Positions 7,897 through 15,915 are shown, counted from the first letter of the stretch. The stretch is DNA of 38,248 bases from Buttiauxella agrestis ATCC 33320 (GCF_000735355.1 NZ_JMPI01000077.1:1-38248); one strand, 5' to 3'. Translations and numbers: made by a program. The notes: generated by a model from the sequence alone, not told the origin.

Positions 7897-8105
7897 GCCC
7901 CTCAGAGCGCAGGCGGATTTATCGCCAGCGTGGTGAAGGCGTGGGCCGCAGGCCCGGAGCAGGGGTTGACCTGGCTGTTGCCATCAGACCCTAGCGAAAG
8001 CCCGAAACCCGGACGGGGTTCGGCGGAGACGGGCGGCGGCGTGCAGCTGCCCGTCGGAGTAGGGCTGACGACCCGGCCGGAACGGACGGAGAGCCGAAGG
8101 GGGCC
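7897..8105 (-). repeat. Leading-region direct repeat, copy 3
   Basis: About 209 bp, sharing the GCCCCTCAGAGCG start with copy 2. Its internal hairpin loops differ from the other copies (GCA instead of ATC or AAC, and GGAC instead of GCAA), while the stems stay complementary. It is followed on the right by unrelated sequence. Confidence 0.75.
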
Positions 8106-8534
8106 AGAAAGGAGGGACGTGCGTATTTTCAGGTCACAACGCCGTTTGCTGAACAACATGATCCGGAAAAAATGACTGTTCTCTTCAGCGCCCTGCCCAC
8201 TAAAAAAACCGGTTTAAACGGCGATGTCATGGCTTATTTTTAACTCACCCGCCTGGCTGTTAAATCAGAGCGTATCGACATTAAAACCTGCTATTTCAGC
8301 AGCTTAATGTGTTCCTTCTATCAGTGAATAATTGCTACGCACATACGCCCTGATCACCAGGTCGAACCCTGTTTCCCCTGTACCGTTCAGTCACCCCCAG
8401 CATCCACTATGATGGGTAACATTGCCGTCTGCGCCGCAGGCGCATCACGCATTGTTACCCGCAGGCGCCCGCCTGCCAGGGATTTAGCGCGGGCAGACCG
8501 ATGACATGGCCACTCACCACCGCACAGGTAAATA
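8106..8534. other. Non-coding stretch with nested hairpin at 8414-8460
   Basis: I see no credible gene here. The clear structure is GGGTAACA (8414-8421) paired with TGTTACCC (8453-8460), enclosing TGCGCC-GCA-GGCGCA (8430-8444). It has no T-tract on either side. It adds to the single-strand-structured character of the leading region. Confidence 0.6.
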
Positions 8535-8550
8535 GCCGGGTTTCCCCGGC
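8535..8550 (-). terminator. Hairpin after the DUF1380 gene
   Basis: GCCGGG-TTT-CCCCGGC lies 6 nt past the stop codon. On the minus strand it is followed by TATTTACC, so it could be a weak intrinsic terminator. Confidence 0.55.
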
Positions 8551-8556
8551 ATATTT

Positions 8557-8973
8557 TCAGGCCGCAAGCCGTGCTTTTAGCGTCTGCACATCGTTCATCG
8601 TGTGTTTATGCTGGTCAGACGTATTACGCCCGTCATCCCAGAATATGCCCTCTTCACGTATCAGATCGCGTTCCAGTTTTTTCAGCAGACGTTCAAGAAC
8701 CGATGCCGGGACGCTGATACATCTCCCGTCGTCTTCCCGCAGCGTCATAAGGACCTCACGGATACCCTTATTTGAGACCCCTTCTTCTCTGTAACACTCC
8801 ATATCCACTGAGCCGATCGTTTCCAGAAGGAGCATAACTTCCTCATCAGTGGGTTTATCGTGGTGGCAGGCAGTGTGTACCCCTTCTTCCGTCCAGATTA
8901 GCAACGCCAGCGGCTCATCCTGGGTGAACATTCTTTCGAGTTCCAGGCATAATTCTTCACGGGTTCCAAACAT
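8557..8973 (-). CDS. DUF1380-family protein
   Basis: Encodes 138 residues starting MFGTREELCLELERMF, the typical start of the plasmid-borne DUF1380 family. The centre has HHDKPTDEEVMLLLETIG, and the C-terminal half is helical and charged, with RDLIREEGIFWDD. It has no signal peptide or membrane segment. The function is unknown. The family is found in leading regions of F-like plasmids near the DNA methylase gene, as here. A GAGAGAATAACG stretch precedes the ATG. It lies downstream of the 73-aa gene after the hairpin at 9001-9017. Confidence 0.85.
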   Translation of the reverse strand: MFGTREELCLELERMFTQDEPLALLIWTEEGVHTACHHDKPTDEEVMLLLETIGSVDMECYREEGVSNKGIREVLMTLREDDGRCISVPASVLERLLKKLERDLIREEGIFWDDGRNTSDQHKHTMNDVQTLKARLAA

Positions 8974-9000
8974 CGTTATTCTCTCTTATGGGTTTGTCAT

Positions 9001-9017
9001 GCCGGGCAACGCCCGGC
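9001..9017 (-). repeat. Perfect hairpin between the 73-aa and DUF1380 genes
   Basis: GCCGGGC-AAC-GCCCGGC is a perfect 7-bp stem, 8 nt past the stop of the 73-aa gene. There is no T-tract. Confidence 0.6.
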
Positions 9018-9025
9018 GTCCTGAT

Positions 9026-9247
9026 TCAGTCCTGGAATGCTTCATCCAGCACAAGCGCTTCCCGATAAGCCTCCAGAAACAGCGCGTTAATACGTCGCAG
9101 TGTCTGTGACGCCATTCTCTCTGCCAGGCTCGCGGCGTCATAGCGGTACTGCGATTCCATCCGGTTCAACGTCGTGCGGAGATCACACATGCCGTTTGAA
9201 AGCGCGGCCACGTCGGCGCGCAACGTCTCCAGCCCGGGGTAATTCAT
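9026..9247 (-). CDS. Small protein coupled to the DNA methylase
   Basis: Encodes 73 residues (start MNYPGLETLRADVAALSNGMC). It is mostly helical and probably coiled coil, with heptad-like LRADVAALSNGMCDLRTTLNRM. The start overlaps the methylase stop as ATGA (9244-9247), which implies translational coupling. I recognise no family. A helper or regulator of the methylase is possible but unproven. Confidence 0.7.
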   Translation of the reverse strand: MNYPGLETLRADVAALSNGMCDLRTTLNRMESQYRYDAASLAERMASQTLRRINALFLEAYREALVLDEAFQD

Positions 9248-9927
9248 GCTGCCTCCGGTAAAAACGTGCTGTCGTTAGCTGCCGGCATTCTGACGGCACG
9301 TTGTACCTGTGCCAGCCGGCTCACTCCGGCTGCGTGGTACTGCTCCATCAGCTCGATACCGATATACCGGCGGCCGGTTTCAGCGGCGGCAACACAGGTG
9401 GAGCCGGAGCCGGCGAATGGATCAAGGACAATGCCGCCCGGCCGGGTAAATGACTCAATCAGGGGGTACAGACTGGCGACGGGTTTTTCCGTCGGATGGT
9501 GCCGGTTGCCGGTATATTTCCACGGGATCACATCGGATATCGGGTTATCCGGCGTCTGCGGGCGGCCTTTCGCCAGCAGGTAGGCATTTTCGTGGTTATA
9601 GCCGACAAACGTTGATTTCGATGCGTAGGTTTTGGCGAACACCAGGTGTCCGACAATGCGGAAACCTGCGGCTTTCCAGGCGCTGATAAACATATCGGCG
9701 CGGTTCCAGCCGTAAAAGCTGACCATCAGGCTGTCGTTTTTAAGCACGCGGTACATTTCATTACATGCCGGTTGCAGCCATTCACTGGTGTTGTCCCCGG
9801 CCAGCGTGCGGCCAGTGCGGTCTTTGTAGCCGACAAGGTATGGCGGATCGGTCAGAATAAAATCCACTGCCCGTGCCGGAAAACGGGACATCACCTGCAC
9901 GCAGTCACCCAGAATAAAACGCGACAT
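9244..9927 (-). CDS. Beta-class adenine/cytosine-N4 DNA methyltransferase
   Basis: Encodes 227 residues. Catalytic motif IV, TDPPYLVGY, is at the N-terminus (about residues 23-31). Motif I, LDPFAGSGSTCVAA, is near the C-terminus (about 170-183), followed by GRRYIGIELME. This IV-then-I order defines the beta class, like the orphan adenine methylase YhdJ. No restriction gene is nearby, so it is probably an orphan methylase that could protect the incoming plasmid or adjust its methylation. I chose the ATG at 9927, with AGGAGAAAGG just upstream. An in-frame extension to 10035 is unlikely because it has no such site. Confidence 0.9.
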   Translation of the reverse strand: MSRFILGDCVQVMSRFPARAVDFILTDPPYLVGYKDRTGRTLAGDNTSEWLQPACNEMYRVLKNDSLMVSFYGWNRADMFISAWKAAGFRIVGHLVFAKTYASKSTFVGYNHENAYLLAKGRPQTPDNPISDVIPWKYTGNRHHPTEKPVASLYPLIESFTRPGGIVLDPFAGSGSTCVAAAETGRRYIGIELMEQYHAAGVSRLAQVQRAVRMPAANDSTFLPEAA

Positions 9928-10000
9928 AACCTTTCTCCTCTCTGATAGACGGCACCCTGTTGCGCCGTGCCGCCACAAAAACCCGGCGGAAAGCGGAGGA

Positions 10001-10102
10001 CACAAGGGCGTCACCGGAAGCCGCAGCGCAGACATAAACGGGCTGAATGCGCCGTTTATAGCGAGAACGGGTGAGGATGACGGCGGTCAGCGAACCCTTG
10101 TG
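10001..10102. repeat. Nested inverted repeats upstream of the DNA methylase
   Basis: CACAAGGG (10001-10008) pairs with CCCTTGTG (10095-10102). Inside, ATAAACGG (10034-10041) pairs with CCGTTTAT (10052-10059). The gap 9928-10334 has no credible gene. It lacks the GC-rich direct repeat seen with hairpins A and B, but its place ahead of a minus-strand gene set is similar. It could be a third promoter or initiation structure. This is inference. Confidence 0.45.
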
Positions 10103-10334
10103 GCCGCAGCGGCCGGGTTAGCGTGAAGGCACGGCGTTCACCACTGGCCGTGAAGCGATCAGCGCCACGGCATAAACAGCGGAGGAAACCGACTTCCTTC
10201 TGGATTCATCAGGCCCGGAGAGGACCGTGAACGGTGGAATAAAACAGGGAGGTCAGGACTTCGGGGTGACGCGATGACCGGTCAGAACTAAACAAACGTC
10301 CGTGACGGCCTGACAATATCGGGCGAAACGACTT

Positions 10335-10604
10335 TCAGCTCTGGCTGTTATCCCGGTGAGTTTTTTCATCGAACGCCAGCATGGCTCCTAGGCATAACAG
10401 AACGGCATAGCTCACCTGAAGAAGGATTTTTACGATAAGCGGCAAACTATCAAATACCAGCAGTGGCACAATCATCAGGACACTGGCAATAATCATTACC
10501 CTTCCCGTTTTTTTCATCTGTTCACGCAGCTGGTTATCCGGTACACCGCTCTTCCTGAGCAAACCGGTAATGATTGTCTCAACCACGTTCCTGAACTGAG
10601 CCAT
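10335..10604 (-). CDS. Small inner-membrane protein
   Basis: Encodes 89 residues with a charged N-terminal third and two hydrophobic segments separated by a short turn (about VMIIASVLMIVPLLVF and IVKILLQVSYAVLLCLGAML). The C-terminus is polar. The start at 10604 has an AGAGGG site. I recognise no family. It is the most distal minus-strand gene of the leading block and is divergent from the SRAP gene. Plasmid-encoded small membrane proteins of this kind are often unannotated; no function is claimed. Confidence 0.6.
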   Translation of the reverse strand: MAQFRNVVETIITGLLRKSGVPDNQLREQMKKTGRVMIIASVLMIVPLLVFDSLPLIVKILLQVSYAVLLCLGAMLAFDEKTHRDNSQS

Positions 10605-10875
10605 ATTTTTCCCTCTGGGGAAATTTGTACATGTATTCAGAGCGCTTATCAGTACCTGATGTTTGATAAGACCTGCTGGCCTGAAGGCTGAGTTGGGTGG
10701 TTTTTGTCATTTTTCTGCCTTGCGAATACCCGCTGTCTAAGTGAGGTATGGCCAGCCTGCATTTTCCATCGCAACAGGTTTTCTAAATAATCATAGCGGA
10801 GCGCAGCGACATCCGTTTCTCATCTTCCTTCTGCAGTGTTCATCTATCCTTAGAAGACCACTGTGCGGAGGCAAT

Positions 10876-11517
10876 ATGTGCGGAAGATTCACGCAGTACA
10901 ACACACGCGAAGAATATCTTAGCTGGCTTGCTGACGAATCTGAGCGGGATATCCCCTACGATCCGGAACCCCTCGGTCGATACAATGTCGCACCCGGTAC
11001 GAAAGTTCTCCTGCTCAATGAACGGGATAACATTCTTCATCTCGATCCGGTGGTCTGGTCTTATGCGCCAGCGTGGTGGGGTAAACAACCGCTCATCAAT
11101 GCACGGGTTGAAACGGCCGCAACGAGCAGGATGTTTAAGCCGTTATGGACACATGGACGGGCAATCGTTTTTGCTGATGCCTGGTATGAATGGAAAAATG
11201 AAGGAGGAACTAAACAACCTTATCTGATTTATCGTGATGACCGGCATCCCCTGCTTTTCGCCGCTATTGGCCATCCCCCGTTTGAGCGAGGAGATGAACA
11301 CGAAGGTTTTGTTATTGTCACAGCAGCCGCCGATAAAGGTCTCATTGATATTCATGATCGTCGTCCTCTGACACTGACGCCATCAGCAGCCAGACGCTGG
11401 CTACGACAGGAGACGACAAGCCAGGAAGCAGAAGAGATAGCGCGGGAAGGAAGCGTGCCGGCAGATGAGTTTACGTGGCATGCCGTCAGTCGGGCTGTGG
11501 GTAATGTCAAAAATTAG
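10876..11517 (+). CDS. SRAP-domain protein (YedK/HMCES-like)
   Basis: Encodes 213 residues. The protein starts MCGRF, so Cys2 becomes N-terminal after removal of Met. In this family that Cys forms a thiazolidine crosslink with abasic sites in single-stranded DNA. Other landmarks are RYNVAPG (about 36-42), the DAWYEWK block with its Glu (about 105), and HDRRP (about 160), which is HDRMP in many homologues. I chose ATG 10876 because GCGGAGG precedes it and the family needs Cys at position 2. An upstream in-frame start would bury the active site. Its neighbour is umuDC, a fitting DNA-damage context, and it could protect abasic sites in entering ssDNA. Confidence 0.92.
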   Translation: MCGRFTQYNTREEYLSWLADESERDIPYDPEPLGRYNVAPGTKVLLLNERDNILHLDPVVWSYAPAWWGKQPLINARVETAATSRMFKPLWTHGRAIVFADAWYEWKNEGGTKQPYLIYRDDRHPLLFAAIGHPPFERGDEHEGFVIVTAAADKGLIDIHDRRPLTLTPSAARRWLRQETTSQEAEEIAREGSVPADEFTWHAVSRAVGNVKN

Positions 11518-11595
11518 GGGGCCGGGCTGATTGAGCCGATCGATAAATCGTTATAGTGGATCTACAAGGAATCACACAGAGTTATCCCCTGAAAA

Positions 11596-11604
11596 TGTGG
11601 ATAA
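11596..11604 (-). promoter_or_regulatory. Perfect DnaA-box sequence
   Basis: TGTGGATAA is the complement of the consensus TTATCCACA. It lies between the SRAP and umuD genes, about 5 kb from the iteron origin, so a role is uncertain. A chance match is possible. Confidence 0.35.
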
Positions 11605-11690
11605 GTCATCCAACTATTTTTCACGATAAAACAGGAAACTACAGGAAACAGAGAAGATACGGCTTGCAACCTGTCTGAATTAACAAATAA

Positions 11691-11710
11691 TACTGTATAT
11701 ATATACACTA
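11691..11710 (+). promoter_or_regulatory. LexA (SOS) box upstream of umuD
   Basis: TACTGTATATATATACACTA differs from the ideal TACTGTATATATATACAGTA at one position. It ends 19 bp before the umuD start, so it would overlap the promoter and keep umuDC tightly repressed until SOS induction. Confidence 0.93.
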
Positions 11711-11729
11711 TTATTTTCCGGAGTTATCC

Positions 11730-12158
11730 ATGCTACGCCCTATTCTCATCGCTTCAGATCCCCCTAAAATTTTATTGCCGTTATTTACAGAGAGCTGCCC
11801 TGCCGGGTTCCCTTCCCCAGCCCAGGATTATGTCGAATCTGAACTGGATCTGAATGAATACTGTATTTCCCGGCCCAGTTCGACTTTTTTTGTCAGGGCC
11901 CTGGGTAACTCCATGACCGATATTGGCCTGCACAGCGGTGATTTGATGATCGTGGATAAAGCAGAACGTCCGAAACATGGAGACATTGTCATTGCCGAAA
12001 TAGAGGGAGAATTCACCGTTAAGCGTCTGCTTCTGACTCCCCGCCCAGCCCTTCAGGCGATGAACCCGGCTTTTCCAACGTTGTACCCCATCCCGGAACA
12101 ACTCGAAATTTTCGGCGTAGTGACAGCCTTTGTGCACAAAACGCGGAGTGGTGACTGA
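11730..12158 (+). CDS. umuD: UmuD-like Pol V autoprotease subunit
   Basis: Encodes 142 residues of the UmuD/MucA/ImpA/SamA family. RecA filaments trigger self-cleavage, here expected at Ala25-Gly26 in PAGFPSP. Catalytic Ser61 (GNSM) and Lys98 (FTVKR) are both in place. Cleaved dimers join UmuC to form DNA polymerase V for translesion synthesis. The gene lies directly after the LexA box and its stop overlaps the umuC start (TGATG). Plasmid copies of this operon typically raise mutability and damage tolerance. Which plasmid subtype it belongs to cannot be fixed by eye. Confidence 0.95.
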   Translation: MLRPILIASDPPKILLPLFTESCPAGFPSPAQDYVESELDLNEYCISRPSSTFFVRALGNSMTDIGLHSGDLMIVDKAERPKHGDIVIAEIEGEFTVKRLLLTPRPALQAMNPAFPTLYPIPEQLEIFGVVTAFVHKTRSGD

Positions 12159-13432
12159 TGTTTGCCCTGGCGGATGTGAACGCATTCTATGCCAGTTGTG
12201 AAAAGGTCTTCCGGCCAGACCTGCGAGGAAAACCGGTAGCCGTGCTCAGCAATAACGACGGGTGTGTGATTGCCCGCTCGGCTGAAGCGAAGCGACTCGG
12301 GATAAAAATGGGAATGCCGTGGTTTCAGCTGAAAGCAATGCAATTTGCAGAACCGATTATCACCTTCTCCAGCAATTATGAACTCTACGCAAGCATGAGC
12401 AACCGAGTCATGTCTCACCTAGAAGAACTGGCACCGCGTGTGGAACAGTACAGCATCGATGAAATGTTCCTGGATATTCGCGGCATCGACAACTGTATTG
12501 ATTTTGAAGACTTCGGCAGACAGCTTCGTACGCATGTCAGAATGGGTACAGGCCTGACAATTGGCGTAGGTATGGGGCCGACTAAAACCCTGGCTAAATC
12601 TGCGCAGTGGGCGTCCAAAGAATGGACGCAGTTTGGGGGTGTTCTGGCACTGACTCCGGGTAATCGTCAGCGCACCGCGAAAATGCTCTCTCTTCAACCG
12701 GTCGAGGAAATCTGGGGCGTTGGCCGAAAGATTTCGAAAAAGCTTAACAGCATGGGGATCATGACTGCCTTGCAGCTTTCACATGCGAACCCGACCTTTA
12801 TCCGTAAAAACTTTAACGTCGTTCTGGAACGCACGGTCAGAGAACTGAACGGTGAAAGCTGTATCAGTCTGGAAGAAGCTCCTCCTCCAAAACAACAAAT
12901 TGTCTGCAGTCGCTCTTTTGGAGAACGCATCACAACTTATGAATCAATGCGCCAGGCTGTCTGTCAGTATTCTGAACGCGCAGCGGAGAAGCTACGGGAG
13001 GAACGGCAATACTGCAGGCACATAGCGGTATTTATCAAGTCCTCGCCGTTTGTCATCAATGAGCCTTACTACGGCAATTTGGCCAGCGAAAAACTGCATA
13101 CTCCAACTAAAGATACGCGCGACATCATTGCTGCCGCCATGAAAGCACTTGATCGGATCTGGCAGGACGGGCATCGGTACGCGAAGGCCGGAATTATGCT
13201 TAACGACTTTACTCCGACAGGCGTTTCACAACTGAATCTTTTTGATGAAATCCAGCCACGCCCCGCCAGCGATGAACTGATGAAAGTGTTGGATAGAATT
13301 AATCATTCAGGTTTGGGAAAAGTGTGGTTTGCTGGCAGGGGGATTGCGCCGGAATGGAAGATGAAACGAGAGATGCTAAGCCCGGCTTATACCACTCGCT
13401 GGGCTGAGTTACCTGTAGCAGCACTTAGATAA
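12158..13432 (+). CDS. umuC: UmuC-like Y-family DNA polymerase
   Basis: Encodes 424 residues, the usual UmuC/SamB length. Palm-domain metal ligands are Asp6 in ADVNAFYASCE and Asp101-Glu102 in SIDEMFLD. The helix-hairpin-helix region around EEIWGVGRKISKKL follows (about 185-200). A beta-clamp binding motif, QLNLFD, starts at about residue 358. It is the catalytic subunit of polymerase V and is translationally coupled to umuD by a 1-nt overlap. The frame is intact and all visible catalytic residues are present, so it should be active. Confidence 0.95.
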   Translation: MFALADVNAFYASCEKVFRPDLRGKPVAVLSNNDGCVIARSAEAKRLGIKMGMPWFQLKAMQFAEPIITFSSNYELYASMSNRVMSHLEELAPRVEQYSIDEMFLDIRGIDNCIDFEDFGRQLRTHVRMGTGLTIGVGMGPTKTLAKSAQWASKEWTQFGGVLALTPGNRQRTAKMLSLQPVEEIWGVGRKISKKLNSMGIMTALQLSHANPTFIRKNFNVVLERTVRELNGESCISLEEAPPPKQQIVCSRSFGERITTYESMRQAVCQYSERAAEKLREERQYCRHIAVFIKSSPFVINEPYYGNLASEKLHTPTKDTRDIIAAAMKALDRIWQDGHRYAKAGIMLNDFTPTGVSQLNLFDEIQPRPASDELMKVLDRINHSGLGKVWFAGRGIAPEWKMKREMLSPAYTTRWAELPVAALR

Positions 13433-13570
13433 TTCTTTAAAGTATTAGTAAACATATCGCTGGAATAGATAACGTTAAATCAGAGAAACTAACTTAATCA
13501 CAGCTCAACCTCTAACTGCGTTCTGGTTACTGCATCTCTCCATAAATCGAGAACAATTCACAATGGGAAA

Positions 13571-13738
13571 TTGGGACCGTGGTCCCAGTGACAGATTGGG
13601 ACCGTGGTCCCAGAGACAGGTTGGGACCGTGGTCTCAGAGACAGGTTGGGACCGTGGTCCCAGAGACAGGTTGGGACCGTGGTCTCAGAGACAGGTTGGG
13701 ACCGTGGTCTCAGAGACAGGTTGGGACCGTGGTCCCAC
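13571..13738. repeat. F-type centromere: seven 25-bp repeats (parS/sopC-like)
   Basis: Seven copies of TGGGACCGTGGTCYCA start at 13572, 13597, 13622, 13647, 13672, 13697 and 13722, an exact 25-bp period. Copies 1, 2, 4 and 7 have fully complementary 7-bp arms. Copies 3, 5 and 6 have GGTCTCA instead of GGTCCCA. The reverse complement of the perfect unit, TGGGACCACGGTCCCA, is the SopB-binding core of the F centromere, where the period is 43 bp with 12 copies. Its place just downstream of sopB matches F. Confidence 0.93.
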
Positions 13739-13763
13739 TTAATGATTGAAGTTAATCTTGGTA

Positions 13764-14726
13764 CTACTTAGCGGAAGATTGAAGATCCAGCAGAACAGCT
13801 TCTATACGTTTGACAACATCTGCTGGTAGCACCGAAGTATCCAGGCTGAGGATAAACTGATTTCCTTTGACCCGACTTATTGCGCCCGGGGCATATTGAC
13901 GCTTGGTCGTCTGTATACGGTCAGAACTTGATTTTACTTTTACACCATTCAATTCGGTAATGATGACTTCCGCATCCAGTTTTTCACCGCCAGCTTTTCG
14001 TTTCGAAATTTCTTTAACACGCGCGAGCAGAGTAGCTTCATGGCTGGCAAAAACTTTGGACAATTCCTCCCCAGCTCGGGCTGATAACTCGCCGGGATGA
14101 GAGAAAAGGGCAACCAACTCTTTCGGTAATTTTGCTGTATTCATACATCGGGAAATGATTTTACGGGAAATATGTTCTGCCTCTGAGAGAGCCGATACAT
14201 TGCCACCAAATTCATTATTAAGCCGCTTCATGTAACGATGACCACGCTCGTAAGCACTGGTAGGGCGATAATCATTCCCCAGCTTGCTTAACGAATCCAT
14301 CTGCTCATCATCCAGATCGCCAACCAGAATGCGGAAGTCACAGGCTGTTAATATCGCCGTCATACGACGTCGACTGCCATCAGCAACCTCGATGACATCA
14401 GCAACTTTTCTGCCAAACGCTGGATTTTGTTGGCCAGAAATAAGGAAGGAAGGGATAAGGTCATCCAATGCTTCTTCTGTCAGTAGCGCCTGGTCACGTT
14501 CGTTATTGACCCAGACTTTTGATTCCGTTTCAATTTTTTCACGAGAGATTGTTTCCAGCGTGAATCTTACATCCCGTCCACAAACTGGTAGCGTGATCGT
14601 ATTGCCTCTAGCCATCGCACTGACTCGCGCAATCAAAGAATCAACCACAGGTGCCGCGGGCGTTTCAGAAGCATATTTTGAAGAAGGCGTGGTCACGACC
14701 TTCGGAATAATAGGTGCCCGTTTCAT
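13764..14726 (-). CDS. sopB: SopB-like partition protein ParB
   Basis: Encodes 320 residues closely resembling F SopB. The conserved N-terminus is MKRAP, followed by VDSLIARV and [15 protein letters not shown]. The Arg-rich DGSRRR of the N-terminal nucleotide-binding domain is at about residue 120. The helix-turn-helix region contains [22 protein letters not shown], and the C-terminal dimer domain ends near IEAVLLDL. SopB binds the centromere repeats at 13571-13738, spreads on DNA and stimulates SopA ATPase. The start ATG overlaps the sopA stop by one base, so the two are coupled. Confidence 0.95.
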   Translation of the reverse strand: MKRAPIIPKVVTTPSSKYASETPAAPVVDSLIARVSAMARGNTITLPVCGRDVRFTLETISREKIETESKVWVNNERDQALLTEEALDDLIPSFLISGQQNPAFGRKVADVIEVADGSRRRMTAILTACDFRILVGDLDDEQMDSLSKLGNDYRPTSAYERGHRYMKRLNNEFGGNVSALSEAEHISRKIISRCMNTAKLPKELVALFSHPGELSARAGEELSKVFASHEATLLARVKEISKRKAGGEKLDAEVIITELNGVKVKSSSDRIQTTKRQYAPGAISRVKGNQFILSLDTSVLPADVVKRIEAVLLDLQSSAK

Positions 14727-15892
14727 TATCGAACCTCCCAGTGAGGTTTGATCAGGCGATCAAAGATCTCCGTACACACGGGTTCCCAGATAGCCAGGGC
14801 ATTTCTCCATGCACCTGTTGATGAACGCTGATCAATGGCCTGTTCGAAAACAGTACGCATACGAATTTGTCCTTTACCTACTTCATCCGTCTCACGGACT
14901 ACATTTTTTAAAACCATACTTCCCCATGCGTCCCGGATTTGTTCTTCCATCCAGGGCGACTGACTCCCATTGTTATTACTGTATTTGGTCAGCAGAATTC
15001 GCACATCTGGTTCAAAGCCTTTCAGATCCACGTTCTTAAGTAGATCACGTAGCATATCGAAGAATTGCAAAGCGGAGGTGTAATCGAACAATTCCGCAGG
15101 GGTAGGGACTATAAGTACATCTGCAGCACAGACAACATTGATAGTCCCAATACCCAGGTTTGGTGCACTATCGATAACCACCACATCATAATCATGAGCA
15201 ACGGTTTCGATGGCCAGACGCAACATCATATGAGGTTCTGTCGGAAGCTTACCTTCGTCGTAACGACCCATCATTTCTGTTTCAATTCGATGAAGCGCCA
15301 GACATGAAGGGATGATATCGAGGCCGGGCCAGCATGTAGATTTGACCGCATAACTGGCATCGTCACGTTCACCCAGATAAAAAGGCAAAAGGGTGTCATC
15401 AGCGTGAATATGTAGATCCGGAACCCAGCCGTGATACATCGAAGCAGTGCCTTGCGGGTCATTCCCTTCAACTAATAAAACACGCAACCCTTTGAGAGCA
15501 AGATGCTGTGCAAGATGGACTGAAACCGATGTTTTATAAACGCCACCTTTATGAGCCGCTACACCAACAACAGGAGGGAGGGTGTTTTCAGGTCTACGAA
15601 GGCGGGTATTAAAAACATCACGCATATGGTTGATTTGTTCAATCGTGTATCCAACTCGTTGCTCCACACGTCCGCGCATTTCCAGATCAGGATGTGGAAG
15701 TCGACCACTTTTCTCAGCGTCACGAATAGCCTGCGACGATACACCAACCAAGTCTGATGCTTCACCAATACGCCAGCGACGAGTAATTTTTCGCGCTTCG
15801 GGGCTATCATCATTGAACTGCGCAACTGCAATAGCCCTTGTCATTTCGTGACCAGCGAAAATGCACTGATCCAGAGTGTCCATTAAACCCAT
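14726..15892 (-). CDS. sopA: SopA-like partition ATPase ParA
   Basis: Encodes 388 residues, a type Ia ParA. The N-terminal winged-helix part (about 35-90, [25 protein letters not shown]) binds the operon operator. The deviant Walker A, KGGVYKTS, is at about 114-121. Walker A' is in VIDSAPNLG (about 210-218). SopA-ATP forms gradients on the nucleoid that move SopB-bound plasmids. It represses its own operon through the CTTTGC motifs just upstream (15916-15993). Similarity to F SopA runs over the full length. Confidence 0.95.
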   Translation of the reverse strand: MGLMDTLDQCIFAGHEMTRAIAVAQFNDDSPEARKITRRWRIGEASDLVGVSSQAIRDAEKSGRLPHPDLEMRGRVEQRVGYTIEQINHMRDVFNTRLRRPENTLPPVVGVAAHKGGVYKTSVSVHLAQHLALKGLRVLLVEGNDPQGTASMYHGWVPDLHIHADDTLLPFYLGERDDASYAVKSTCWPGLDIIPSCLALHRIETEMMGRYDEGKLPTEPHMMLRLAIETVAHDYDVVVIDSAPNLGIGTINVVCAADVLIVPTPAELFDYTSALQFFDMLRDLLKNVDLKGFEPDVRILLTKYSNNNGSQSPWMEEQIRDAWGSMVLKNVVRETDEVGKGQIRMRTVFEQAIDQRSSTGAWRNALAIWEPVCTEIFDRLIKPHWEVR

Positions 15893-15915
15893 GTCATTAA
15901 TCCTTTATTGTTTTA

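Noticed and set aside
9928-10035. N-terminal extension of the DNA methylase
   Set aside because: There is no ribosome site, and MSRFILGD at 9927 matches the usual family start.
10741-10875. Longer SRAP start
   Set aside because: The family needs Cys at position 2; an upstream start would bury the active-site Cys.
13563-13571. ATGGGAAAT resembling the iteron core next to the centromere
   Set aside because: Only 9 bases match and it lies nearly 3 kb from the origin. Chance is likely.
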